The position numbers and the translations under genes were made by a program. This document shows, in pieces, positions 17,509-37,445 of a DNA stretch of 64,000 nucleotides. The stretch covers positions 2,728,001 through 2,792,000 of the forward strand of contig NZ_CP179213.1 of the NCBI RefSeq assembly GCF_051201685.1. The letters run 5' to 3'. The notes below the pieces were generated by a model. The model was not told where the DNA came from. It did not search any database and saw only the letters and a list, made by a program, of their open reading frames with translations. Each line of letters begins with the position of its first letter. Positions within the stretch are counted from its first letter, which is position 1. Source of the DNA: Luminiphilus sp051201685 (GTDB taxonomy: Bacteria > Pseudomonadota > Gammaproteobacteria > Pseudomonadales > Halieaceae).

Positions 17509-19395
17509 CTAGACCTCGGACATACAGCCCACCCACAGCGGACCTGTCTCGAGTGCATTTTCGATGAGAATAGCGTCCGACTGCGCTTGTTCTTCATCGG
17601 CATACCCTACAACTCTTATGCGGTGAAGCGTAATACCGTCTTTTTCAAACGGAATAATAACTGCCGGATAGCCTTCATCGGACAGTGAGGTCTTCCAGCG
17701 TTCCGCCCAACCCATATCGGCGTATGTCGCAATATTAATAAACCAATCAGCACCATCGGCGCCGGCGCCATCGAATTCAGTCTCAACGCTGTCATATGTC
17801 GGCAGCATGTCTGGCTCTGGTGCAATAACCAGAGTCTTCATAGGTGCTGGAATCGAAGCACTGGCGGACTTGGGGGCTGCGACCACTGCGACAGCCGGTT
17901 CAGGCGTGGCCACCACATTTATTGGTGTAGTAGACGTAGTGAAAACGACAGACTCAGCCTCGAGGGACTGGTCTGGAACAATAGCCATTTCAGGAACAAC
18001 GCCCGAATCGCACACTGCAATTTGCTCGTCGTCTCGTCGAACCAGATCTAGATCTAAAGCCTCGATCTTGTCCGCATTAAAACCTTGAGCATCAAGCGCG
18101 TCGGTCAACACCCCAATTTCAGCCAAGACACGTGCCTGCGCTTGAAGCAGACTTATTTCGGCAGACGCTAGTGCTCGCTGAGTGTCAAAATATTCATTTT
18201 GTGAATCAAGCAGGTCAAGGAGTGATCGCTGATTGAGATCGAACTGGTCGCCGTACGCCAGACGTGTTTTATCCTGCGCATCAGACTGGATTGATAAGTA
18301 ACGTACCTGCTCTCGCAAAGCTCTCACGTTGTTGAAGGCAATTGTGACCTCGCGACGCACACTAAGACACGCTTGCTTGCGATCCTCTACCGCCGAATAA
18401 AAACGATTCGAGAACTCCCTACGGCGAGCGCTATCGCTGCCTCCACGAAAGAGGTTGTAGGTGAACACTAGCTCCACAGCCTGCAGGTCGTAATCCCCGC
18501 GAAACCCGTCAATGTTAGACTCCTGCTCGTTCCGGTAACGCAAATCAAGACGCGGATACATTGGGCCGTTTGTCGCGTTTAGAGCCTCCCGAGCCGCCCG
18601 GACCTCCTCGATCGTACGGTTAATTTCTGGAGAACTATTGTAGGCCGCTTTCAGTGCGTCGTTGCGGAGGCTTGGCATGGCGTCGCTTGGGAGCGTTGGC
18701 ATGGGCAGGTTATCACCAGGTAGCGCGCCCACGATGCGCTGGAACTCGCTGGTCGTGTCATACAGGTTAGTTCGCTCGGTCAACAGGTTAGACTCTGCAA
18801 GAGCCAACCGTGACTTAGCCTGGTCTAAGTTAACACCCTCATCACGTCCAGCGGCCGCTCGCTGTTGAATTTTGCTGTAAATGTCTTTGTGATAGGCAAA
18901 ATTGTCAGCCGCGAAGCCAACCAACTTCTGGTACAGCACCGTATTGGAGTACGCAACACTGGCGTCTAGAGCAATCGACTGTGCTGCACCATGAACATCG
19001 TAATACCGCGCCAGCTTTTCATATCCCAATGACCGAGCCCGGTCTCGGGTTTGAAACCCGTCAAATAATAATTGAGTCACGCTGAAACGAACCGAATCAC
19101 GCTCGTAATCACCAAAGTCGTTAAGCGGCGTTTCACGCTCCTCCCAAGCATAATCCGCGTCCAAATCGACGCTGGGATAAAAGCCTCCCTCTGCTGAGCG
19201 CTGCCCCTCGCGTGCAGCTTCGAAATCATAATAAGCAGAAACCACAGTGGGATTGGTAACCAATGCAGCCGACACTGCCGCGCCAAAGTTATTAATCTTT
19301 TCCTGTGCCACTAGGGGCCCAGCCGAGAAAACGGCCAACAAACTCAAGGATAGAAGGATTTTTCGATAGAAAGTTCTGTGGTGATCATTGATCAT
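17509..19395 (-). CDS. TolC-family outer-membrane channel with C-terminal SPOR domain (LapE-like)
   Basis: The outer-membrane duct of a type I secretion system. A signal peptide ends near residue 30 (AGPLVAQ), and two TolC repeat halves follow up to about residue 440. About 100 residues rich in Ala, Pro, Val and Thr form a linker, and the last 85 residues look like a SPOR domain (GADWFINIATYADMGWAERW, then the LHRIRVVGYAD strand), which binds denuded peptidoglycan strands at division sites. At 628 residues the protein is much longer than ordinary TolC proteins (about 450-490). Its neighbours are LapG and LapD, and the LapB/LapC-like exporter genes lie further along, so it is the likely channel for the giant adhesin. 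It is divergent from lapG across 169 bases. Confidence 0.85.
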   Translation of the reverse strand: MINDHHRTFYRKILLSLSLLAVFSAGPLVAQEKINNFGAAVSAALVTNPTVVSAYYDFEAAREGQRSAEGGFYPSVDLDADYAWEERETPLNDFGDYERDSVRFSVTQLLFDGFQTRDRARSLGYEKLARYYDVHGAAQSIALDASVAYSNTVLYQKLVGFAADNFAYHKDIYSKIQQRAAAGRDEGVNLDQAKSRLALAESNLLTERTNLYDTTSEFQRIVGALPGDNLPMPTLPSDAMPSLRNDALKAAYNSSPEINRTIEEVRAAREALNATNGPMYPRLDLRYRNEQESNIDGFRGDYDLQAVELVFTYNLFRGGSDSARRREFSNRFYSAVEDRKQACLSVRREVTIAFNNVRALREQVRYLSIQSDAQDKTRLAYGDQFDLNQRSLLDLLDSQNEYFDTQRALASAEISLLQAQARVLAEIGVLTDALDAQGFNADKIEALDLDLVRRDDEQIAVCDSGVVPEMAIVPDQSLEAESVVFTTSTTPINVVATPEPAVAVVAAPKSASASIPAPMKTLVIAPEPDMLPTYDSVETEFDGAGADGADWFINIATYADMGWAERWKTSLSDEGYPAVIIPFEKDGITLHRIRVVGYADEEQAQSDAILIENALETGPLWVGCMSEV

Positions 19396-19564
19396 AACTG
19401 CATCCTAATATCGGTTTGTCGTTACAAAGACGTGGTTTAATACTGGTAGTGCCGAGCCGTCTGAGTAATGTTTCATTTGCGGAGTAGAAATATTGGAGAT
19501 CACTACTACACATCGTATAAATCACTTCCGAGTGGTTCGATAGGTATCTGATTACCATGGGAAA

Positions 19565-20245
19565 GTGTGGACCTTTGTCGGGAAATTGCAAGTGCACTTA
19601 GTGCCGTTGTTTTTGGTATTTGTCCTGCTTCACGCGGTTTTTTTAGCGCCGGGCAATCTCTGGGGCATGCAAATACCCAATCTTGAGGCTCAGGCGAGCG
19701 TCAGATTTGGCGCCCAAGCCGTGCAAACGGTGCTGCGCTGGGAGTCGATGATTGGCACCAACGCCAACGCAGATGTGCAAAAAAAACTGGCTGCAGTTAA
19801 CGATTTTTTTAACCAAAACATCGCCTACCAGTGGGAAACCGAAGATTATTGGTCCACACCACTTGAGACAATGGGCCGAGGTATTGGCGATTGTGAAGAC
19901 TATGCCATTGCAAAATACGCCACATTAACGCTGATGGGCGTGCCGCCATCCTCACTCAGACTTGTCTATGTCAAAGCCAAACGGGGTGGACTCAATCAGG
20001 CCCACATGGTGTTGGCATGGTACGAAACGCCGAACGCGGTGCCGTTAATCATCGACAACTTAGATTACGTCATCAGACCCGCGACCGAGCGAGGCGACCT
20101 CCAGCCCGTTTTCAGTTTTAATGGAGAGCAGTTGTGGGTGGGCACAGGACCACGCCCCACCAAACAGCAGCCCACAGCTCGACTATCACGCTGGGGCCAA
20201 GTCGTAGAAAAAATTCGCCTGGAAGGTTTCACCACGGGATTTTAG
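19565..20245 (+). CDS. lapG: LapG-type periplasmic cysteine protease (BTLCP family)
   Basis: A bacterial transglutaminase-like cysteine protease that cleaves the N terminus of large surface adhesins and so releases them from the cell. It begins with a GTG and an N-terminal hydrophobic segment (residues 11-29) that should send it to the periplasm. The catalytic triad is Cys110 (GDCEDY), His147 (AHMVL) and Asp164 (IDNLDY); the spacing of 37 and 17 residues equals that of LapG of Pseudomonas fluorescens (C135, H172, D189). The calcium-binding acidic residues around DCED are present. It lies 12 bases upstream of lapD, its expected inhibitor, and its likely substrate is the giant adhesin at 26208-37193, which has a TAAG site. 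Confidence 0.93.
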   Translation: MWTFVGKLQVHLVPLFLVFVLLHAVFLAPGNLWGMQIPNLEAQASVRFGAQAVQTVLRWESMIGTNANADVQKKLAAVNDFFNQNIAYQWETEDYWSTPLETMGRGIGDCEDYAIAKYATLTLMGVPPSSLRLVYVKAKRGGLNQAHMVLAWYETPNAVPLIIDNLDYVIRPATERGDLQPVFSFNGEQLWVGTGPRPTKQQPTARLSRWGQVVEKIRLEGFTTGF

Positions 20246-20257
20246 GAGCGGACCACC

Positions 20258-22180
20258 ATGTCGTTATATAAAAAACTAGCGCTAGCCTTTATTGGACCCA
20301 TGATCATAGGCATTTTTGTCATTTCTTTTGTGATCATGGGAGAGCGCTCGAGCCAGTACCTTGAAGAACAGCTGGCCATTGAAAATCTTAACGACGCCAA
20401 TCGTACCGCCCTTCACCTGAACAATCTCAACCTTGATGACATTGAATTAGAGACCTACCTAAATGCCAAATTCAACCAAGGCGTTTACCTAAGAATAAGG
20501 CTCCTAAGCCCGGACCCAGAAGCGCCGGCCATCTTTGATTGGAGCGATCCCGGGACCAGCAGTGGTTATCCGCCAGCTCTTAAGGCCTGGTTTTCCATAG
20601 AGTCCTCCCCCGGACAAGCAATGCTGCAACCGGGTTGGACACAGCAGGGGGTGTTAGAAATACAACATCACGACGACGTCGCCTATGATGAACTTTGGAA
20701 AACTGCACAGAATATGTTTTGGGCCCTCTTGGCATCTGTGGCCCTTGCAAGTTTGATAGGCTCCGTGTTGCTTCAAAGAATTTTGGCACCCTTGAAGGGC
20801 GTAGTAATTCAAGCGAAAGCCATCGGCGAGCGCAGATTTATAACAACACCAGAACCCTCTACGAGTGAATTCGCAGAGGTGACCAGGGCCATGAATGAAC
20901 TCGCGCGGCGCGTTGGGGAAATGCTAGCAAAAGAATCCCAGCGCCTCTCTAAGCAGCGAGAAGCCACAGACATAGATCCGGGCACAGGCCTGTTACTCCG
21001 CGGCCCTTTTATGGCCCGTTTAGGGGCAAAACTGGAATCAGAAGATGCTGACGCCAGTGGCAGTGTTGCACTCGTGCGACTTAGCAACTTGGCGCGACTC
21101 AATCAAAATTTTGGCCGCCAAACCATGGATGCTGTTCTAGCAGAAATCGGGAGCTCCATTAAGCGTCTCAATCAAGATCAAACAGAGTGGGTCGCAGGCC
21201 GACTCAACGGCTCTGACTTTTGCTTACTAGCCCCTCTTGCCAGTGAACCTAAATATACGGCAGAAACACTGCAGCGCGTTATTTGGGAGGTCCTCGCAAA
21301 CTTTGAGATGTCCGATCACACTCGGCTGCCCAGCGCTTGCGCGGGCTACACTGCAGGACATACCACTGGCCAGTTGATGACGGCCTTGGACGGCGCCTTA
21401 GTTGTATCAGACGAGCAGGAAGAGTCGGAGGCTATTGTTGCCAACCTCGCCAGCGGTAATGCCATCCCGATACGTGAACAGGCGAGTCTTTGGCACTCGC
21501 AATTACTTACAGCGATCGAAGCGAATCAACTACTCATCGCGACTTTTCCTGTGGTCACTCCTGAAGGAGAGCTCGTTCACCACGAAGGCATGTTGCGGAT
21601 CAACGTCGATGGGCAAATACGTAACGCCGGAGAATTCATGCCTTGGGTGCATCGCCTTGACCTCAGCTTTGAAATTGACCAAGTAGCCACTAGCTTGGCA
21701 ATAGGCAACATCAGCAAGACAACAGAAGATACTTGTGCCAACTTGACCTCTGCTGCGCTGCTCGATAACCGATTTAGCACCTGGCTTGAGCTATTTTTGC
21801 AGAGCCACGCAGATCCAGCGAAAAAGCTCAGCCTTGAAATCGGCGAAGCGGCCGCATTCGCACAGCCAGAGAATTTCAAGTTACTGGTGGAAGTTGCCCA
21901 TGCGGCAGGGGTAAAGGTCGGCATTGAACACATGGGCTATCGCATTAGTGATATTGGTAAGCTGGGAGACTTAGGCATGGACTACATTAAAATGGATAGC
22001 CTGTTCAGTCGCGACCTCAGCAACAACACCGGTAATGCTGCTTTAATGCGTACATACATCAATATTGCTCAATCCCTAGGATTACCCTGTATTGCGGAGG
22101 GAATCAGCAACGCCGATGAGCTTGATGCCGTTTTCGAGTTAGGTGTCTCGGGTGCCTGCGGTCAGGGTGTTAATTACTGA
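20258..22180 (+). CDS. lapD: LapD-type inner-membrane c-di-GMP receptor with degenerate GGDEF and EAL
   Basis: An inside-out signalling receptor: c-di-GMP binding to its EAL domain makes the periplasmic domain hold LapG away from the adhesin. Membrane segments are at about residues 8-27 and 153-175, enclosing a LapD/MoxY-type periplasmic domain. A HAMP segment (175-228), a GGDEF domain and an EAL domain follow. Both enzymatic motifs are lost: GGDEF reads NGSDF (317-321) and EAL reads EGM (443-445), and the later DDFG motif reads EHMG. It is thus a receptor, not an enzyme. The gene starts with an AGGAG ribosome site and directly follows lapG, as in pseudomonads. Confidence 0.93.
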   Translation: MSLYKKLALAFIGPMIIGIFVISFVIMGERSSQYLEEQLAIENLNDANRTALHLNNLNLDDIELETYLNAKFNQGVYLRIRLLSPDPEAPAIFDWSDPGTSSGYPPALKAWFSIESSPGQAMLQPGWTQQGVLEIQHHDDVAYDELWKTAQNMFWALLASVALASLIGSVLLQRILAPLKGVVIQAKAIGERRFITTPEPSTSEFAEVTRAMNELARRVGEMLAKESQRLSKQREATDIDPGTGLLLRGPFMARLGAKLESEDADASGSVALVRLSNLARLNQNFGRQTMDAVLAEIGSSIKRLNQDQTEWVAGRLNGSDFCLLAPLASEPKYTAETLQRVIWEVLANFEMSDHTRLPSACAGYTAGHTTGQLMTALDGALVVSDEQEESEAIVANLASGNAIPIREQASLWHSQLLTAIEANQLLIATFPVVTPEGELVHHEGMLRINVDGQIRNAGEFMPWVHRLDLSFEIDQVATSLAIGNISKTTEDTCANLTSAALLDNRFSTWLELFLQSHADPAKKLSLEIGEAAAFAQPENFKLLVEVAHAAGVKVGIEHMGYRISDIGKLGDLGMDYIKMDSLFSRDLSNNTGNAALMRTYINIAQSLGLPCIAEGISNADELDAVFELGVSGACGQGVNY

Positions 22181-22368
22181 AGCAAAATCTTAGACCGCGC
22201 ATTGGCAACGTATCACTACCGCCGAAACTGGGACTGCTCATTGCGAATTTTAGAAGCCATATGAAACGCGATACTTAATAAAAAAACCAACAGGTCTCAC
22301 CCTTTCATGATTCGAGGCCTCATCAACACGGGTAGCAACCACAAGTTTTTTAAGGACACTGCAAAGCA

Positions 22369-23391
22369 ATGCCCCATCTTATACCCGCCAATGCATTGGC
22401 CGTCGCTCAAATAGGCGCCAACAAGCTCGCCAAGCTGAATTTGGAATCCGGGCGGTTCAGGTATCGCTATGATGCCAACAGCAACGCTGACCTCTCTGGA
22501 TATAACGTCCTACGACATTCTGGGACCGTTTGGTCAATGTTAGACGTATTTTCTGTCTCGCAGGATGAACAACTTCTCTCCGCCGCAGACAGAGCCATTA
22601 CGTATTTGTTTAATGAACATCTGCGTTTTTTTCGTGGCTATCACAACTTTTGTATTTTAGAGAAAAATAGCATCAAGCTAGGGGGCAACGCCCTAGCAGC
22701 GCTTGCGTTGGCAAAGCTCTACGAGTCCAACAAAAGTGATGTGCTGCTAGATACCGCACACCAGCTCTGCCACTTTATTTTGGAACAGCGCAATGTCCAC
22801 GGAGACTTCGTGCACAAGCGGTATTTTAAATCAGGTAAAGTTTCGAGCTTTAGATCTGAGTACTACGTAGGGGAGGCGCTGCTCGCACTGCTCGCGTGCT
22901 ACCGTATAACTGGTGATTCGCTATTGTTGAACTCTGTTCGAGAAGTCGAGGCTGATTTGGCGCAACAGGGTTATGGCATACGGGAGCAGTCGCACTGGAT
23001 GCTGTATTCACTAGAACAGCTACAACATCTCGACGCGTCACCGCACATCTACGCGCACGCTGAAAAAATCGCCACCGAAATTATTAATAACCCCACCTAC
23101 CTCGAATGGGGAAGAAGCACCCCAATTGCTTGCCGTACAGAGGGCTTGCTCGCCTTTGCCCGTATGACCCCTCCTAAAACCACTGACAGCCTGACTCAAG
23201 TTGCCGTCCAAAAATGCATCGAGGAAAATCTAGCACAGCAGCTGATTTTTCAAACTAAGGACGGTGCCTTTACGCGGGGCGGGGGCGATCGCAGAGATCA
23301 GGAAGTTCGAATCGACTACATACAACACAACATTTCTGCCTTTTTGCACTTTTCGCAACTCGAGCAAAACCGAGACACCGCTAAACTGTGA
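22369..23391 (+). CDS. Hypothetical protein, probable alpha/alpha-toroid fold
   Basis: A 340-residue protein without signal peptide or membrane segments. The sequence is rich in paired helices with recurring ALLAL/ALAKL patterns, like the alpha/alpha toroid of glucuronyl epimerase C-terminal domains, lanthionine synthetases and six-hairpin glycosidases. Notable segments are GYNVLRHSGTVWSMLDV near residue 45, KLGGNALAALALAKLYE near 105, FRSEYYVGEALLALL near 165 and a C-terminal TRGGGDRRDQEVRIDYIQHN near 310, whose Arg, Asp and His residues look like a conserved site. I do not recognise a named family. It stands between lapD and a convergent TonB-dependent receptor gene, with an AAGGA ribosome site 12 bases before the start. 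A sugar- or peptide-modifying role is only a guess. Confidence 0.6.
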   Translation: MPHLIPANALAVAQIGANKLAKLNLESGRFRYRYDANSNADLSGYNVLRHSGTVWSMLDVFSVSQDEQLLSAADRAITYLFNEHLRFFRGYHNFCILEKNSIKLGGNALAALALAKLYESNKSDVLLDTAHQLCHFILEQRNVHGDFVHKRYFKSGKVSSFRSEYYVGEALLALLACYRITGDSLLLNSVREVEADLAQQGYGIREQSHWMLYSLEQLQHLDASPHIYAHAEKIATEIINNPTYLEWGRSTPIACRTEGLLAFARMTPPKTTDSLTQVAVQKCIEENLAQQLIFQTKDGAFTRGGGDRRDQEVRIDYIQHNISAFLHFSQLEQNRDTAKL

Positions 23392-23540
23392 ATTAAACTT
23401 TGTAGTGGGCCTGCGCCGACAATATTTACGACGGGCGCTGTAAACAGACCGCTTTTTAGCTGACTAAACGCCGTGGCCGCGATTACGCTTCCATGACTGA
23501 AAGACGGGGCTAAGCCTCGATCCCAAACAATAATCCGAGC

Positions 23541-23567
23541 AAAAAAAAGCCACCCGAAGGTGGCTTT
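23541..23567 (-). terminator. Rho-independent terminator of the TonB-dependent receptor gene
   Basis: A 9-base-pair stem, AAAGCCACC and GGTGGCTTT, with a four-base loop (23555-23558). Read on the minus strand it is followed by a run of U from the A tract at 23541-23548. It lies 17 bases beyond the stop of the receptor gene at 23584. Confidence 0.9.
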
Positions 23568-23583
23568 GTACAGAACTTCGGCT

Positions 23584-25824
23584 TCAGAACTCGTATCCGA
23601 TCGTGACACCCACTTGTCGTCCAGGGACCAATTCCTGCCACGCAAATGCACCCGCATCATAAGCCCGTGCAACCCGCCCGTCGCCGTCGAGAACGTCGGT
23701 GCCGTAGACCATCAACTTAAGTGCACCTTGTGGTAGATCACGAAGGTAGGTCGCGCTTAAGTCAAGCTGATCGTGGGAATCGATGTTGATATCAGGACCT
23801 GTGTCGTAGTTATAAAAGGCAAATTCTGCGGCACCCCAAAGATCGCTACGGTAGCTCCAGGTTCCGGAGAGAACCAGCGTGCCACCAAGTACTGATGACG
23901 TATGATCAGCCATTAGGCTCAACGTGTGCTCCGGTGCGTAAATCACCTGAGCTTGGCTGGAAATATCAATGCCACCAAAGTCGTATTTATCAAACTCGGC
24001 ATCAAGATAACCGTAAGTGGCCCTGATGTTCAGACCATCCGTGGGCACCCAAACCCCCTCGAACTCGATACCCTTGTTGGTCGTCTCTGCCGCGTTACGA
24101 ATGAACGTACAAGTCGCCGTTGCCGCTTGATCGCACTGAGTACCATCTGTAACAACAAACTGCTGCTTATCTTCGTAAGTCGCGTAGAAGCCCGTCAGGT
24201 TTAACTGCAACCGATCGGTGGGCTGCGTACGAATACCCAGCTCCCAGCTTCCTACCTCCTCGGGATCGTAAGGACCGATCGTATCCGAGTTATTGCCGCG
24301 GCTATTAAAACCACCCGCGCGATACCCTGTTGCATAAGACAGGTAAGCCATTCCAACATTTAACTCACGCTGCAACACAAAGCGGTAGGTTACATTCGAA
24401 TCCTCGTAGCTCGGCGTCAGCTGATTCGCAATGGGAGCGCCTGCCAGTCGGTCGGTTGAGCTTCCGTATTGTCGGTTATCTAGATCTTTACTTTCGTCGG
24501 TCCAACGCACACCCGCCGTCACTGACCAGAGGTCACTGATGGCGTAGTTCAGCTCACCAAACAAGGCTAATGCATCCGCGTCTTGGGTCGTTTGGAAGTT
24601 GGAAACAGGGCCAGAGGTAATGAAGGCTTCTGTCTCGAGATAATAGGCGCCGGCTACTACGTTCAGTGGGCCGTCCCAGTCTGAAAGAAACTGCAACTCG
24701 TGAGAGTTTTGCTCATAGTCTTGCTGACGCAGCACTTCAAACAGCGGTTGAGGCGCTCCCCAAGAGTTAAAGTAAGCCTCCTCTTCAAAGGCCATTCTTC
24801 CAAAGATGTACTTAACATCAAAGCCATCACCCGAATACTTTGCGTTCAGGGTCAGGTTGTCGCCCCACATGTAGCTGTAAATTTGCTCAGAGGCATTCGA
24901 TGTTTTATAGCCGCTTGCCTCAGAGAGCGCCGCTGAGTTTTCGTTACAGGCACCACCAAAGGGAAGACCTAAGCCCGCCAAGGAGCAGAAAACGCTATCG
25001 GTTGTACCTGAAGCCACGACATCAGGCGGTTGAGTCCAGTGCTCGTAGTCATCGTAGCTAAGCGTCGCCGTGAAATTGTCAGTGAAATCATAGCGAATGG
25101 CTGCACCCCAAACTTGAGAGTCCCGGTTGTAGGGCCGCTCATTATTGGTGGTGTTATAGAGGTGTGAGTCCATCTCTAGGTCACGGTATGAGAACTTGGC
25201 GCCGCCCTTCTCGCCTAGCGGCACGTTAACAACACCTTTGAGGTCTTGGCGGTTGTGATCTGCAAAAGTCCCCTCAAGCTTCACACCAAACTCACCCGTA
25301 GGCTGCGTTCTTTTAATATTGACAACACCAGCAATAGTATTCCGACCGAAGAGGGTGCCCTGTGGTCCTCTAAGGACCTCAACACCTTCTATGTCGAAGA
25401 AATCAACAACAGCACCGGCGTTAGAGGCCATGAACACGCCGTCCACAGAAATACCTACCGTCGGCTCGTAACTTTTCTCAAGATCGTCAAAAGCCATGCC
25501 GCGGATAGACGCGCCCAGTGCTGCTCCCGACTGCGTCACCTGGTGCAGCTCCACATTAGGCACTAATTTGGCAACATCGATGAGCGTTTGCACACCACTT
25601 TGTTCAATTTGAGTCGGAGATAGCGCCGTTACAGCGACCGGGACGTTTTGAAGTGACTCCTCTCGCTTACGCGCGGTCACGACAACTTCCTCGATAAGAC
25701 TCACCGAGTCTTGCCCGAGAGCAATCTGCGGCAGACCACCAAAAACGCCGGCGGTGGCAATTGCAGCAGCCATGGATACGTATTTTTTACTTAGGGGGAA
25801 ATGATGGCGCTTATTCAGTCGCAT
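23584..25824 (-). CDS. TonB-dependent outer-membrane receptor
   Basis: A 746-residue ligand-gated outer-membrane importer powered by TonB. A signal peptide ends near residue 38 (ALGQ). The TonB-box-like segment EEVVVTARKREESLQNVPVAV follows, then the plug domain (about 55-165) with VEVLRGPQGTLFGRNTIAGVVNI. The rest is a 22-strand barrel ending in IGYEF, with the terminal Phe expected of an outer-membrane protein. The plug and barrel resemble the large group of receptors for plant or algal compounds, sterols and other non-siderophore substrates in marine gammaproteobacteria and sphingomonads; no substrate can be named. A good ribosome site (GAGGAGAT) precedes the ATG, and a strong terminator follows. 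Confidence 0.93.
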   Translation of the reverse strand: MRLNKRHHFPLSKKYVSMAAAIATAGVFGGLPQIALGQDSVSLIEEVVVTARKREESLQNVPVAVTALSPTQIEQSGVQTLIDVAKLVPNVELHQVTQSGAALGASIRGMAFDDLEKSYEPTVGISVDGVFMASNAGAVVDFFDIEGVEVLRGPQGTLFGRNTIAGVVNIKRTQPTGEFGVKLEGTFADHNRQDLKGVVNVPLGEKGGAKFSYRDLEMDSHLYNTTNNERPYNRDSQVWGAAIRYDFTDNFTATLSYDDYEHWTQPPDVVASGTTDSVFCSLAGLGLPFGGACNENSAALSEASGYKTSNASEQIYSYMWGDNLTLNAKYSGDGFDVKYIFGRMAFEEEAYFNSWGAPQPLFEVLRQQDYEQNSHELQFLSDWDGPLNVVAGAYYLETEAFITSGPVSNFQTTQDADALALFGELNYAISDLWSVTAGVRWTDESKDLDNRQYGSSTDRLAGAPIANQLTPSYEDSNVTYRFVLQRELNVGMAYLSYATGYRAGGFNSRGNNSDTIGPYDPEEVGSWELGIRTQPTDRLQLNLTGFYATYEDKQQFVVTDGTQCDQAATATCTFIRNAAETTNKGIEFEGVWVPTDGLNIRATYGYLDAEFDKYDFGGIDISSQAQVIYAPEHTLSLMADHTSSVLGGTLVLSGTWSYRSDLWGAAEFAFYNYDTGPDINIDSHDQLDLSATYLRDLPQGALKLMVYGTDVLDGDGRVARAYDAGAFAWQELVPGRQVGVTIGYEF

Positions 25825-26207
25825 AGCTGGATCTCCTCAATATTATTATGCCGTCGCCCTTATTTGGGCTAGGAGCCTTTTTTTTGTAGATTTCTACTAC
25901 CAGTCAAAAGCTTCGCACAAGTCCAAGGGGATTACAAACAATGTTGATTGTTTTTATGCGGTCGCACAAAAAGAGACGTAGTAAGGTGCTGAATGCACTC
26001 GTCTTCTACCGCATTTTAGCGGCGCCATCGCGACCCAGAGCAAGGCATACTGCGACTTTTGTCGCTAATCGGGTGCATCAGCCGGAGCGGGCGTCTGGGC
26101 AAAGAATAGCCTCTGAAACAGACAGCCTACATCGAAGAATTTGTCATTTCTTTGAGCAAGACGCCACACCGAGGCTCCGATGTGGCGTTATTTCACCTCA
26201 ATTCCGG
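25825..26207. other. Gap between the TonB receptor and adhesin genes
   Basis: These 383 bases hold the minus-strand promoter region of the TonB receptor gene and, at the far end, the probable adhesin terminator (26161-26188). A palindrome GTAGATTTCTAC lies at 25886-25897 beside a T/A tract. A plus-strand open frame here runs into the antisense of the adhesin gene and looks like chance. No gene is supported. Confidence 0.5.
26161..26188 (-). terminator. Probable terminator after the adhesin gene
   Basis: ACGCCACA (26161-26168) and TGTGGCGT (26181-26188) form a perfect 8-base-pair stem with a 12-base loop, 20 bases after the adhesin stop. The minus strand lacks a clear U run after the stem, so termination is likely but not certain. 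Confidence 0.55.
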
Positions 26208-37193
<10,986 letters not shown>

Positions 37194-37389
37194 GGAAGCT
37201 GCCTATACTAATTACACCTGTGATCCCTCCATTTTCAGGAATAGCCAAGCATTCCGCTATGGACAAAAGGGAAAGGCAGCTGGGTATTTTATGTGCTATC
37301 AATCACGTTTTTGTGCCGAACAGGATAAAAGCGTACGGGAGTTTAAGCACTGTTAGCGCGCCTAAATGGCGGGACGGCGGCCCCTGTCC

Positions 37390-37407
37390 ATCTTTGACCT
37401 CAAAGAT
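37390..37407. promoter_or_regulatory. Perfect palindrome upstream of the adhesin gene
   Basis: ATCTTTGA and TCAAAGAT flank two bases, an 18-base dyad 197 bases upstream of the adhesin start and 39 bases after the stop of the LuxR-type gene. No U run follows on either strand, so a protein-binding operator is more likely than a terminator. The rest of the 252-base gap shows no gene. Confidence 0.5.
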
Positions 37408-37445
37408 CGGGAGAGGGGTTATATCCCCAGTGATAATGCGGGTAT

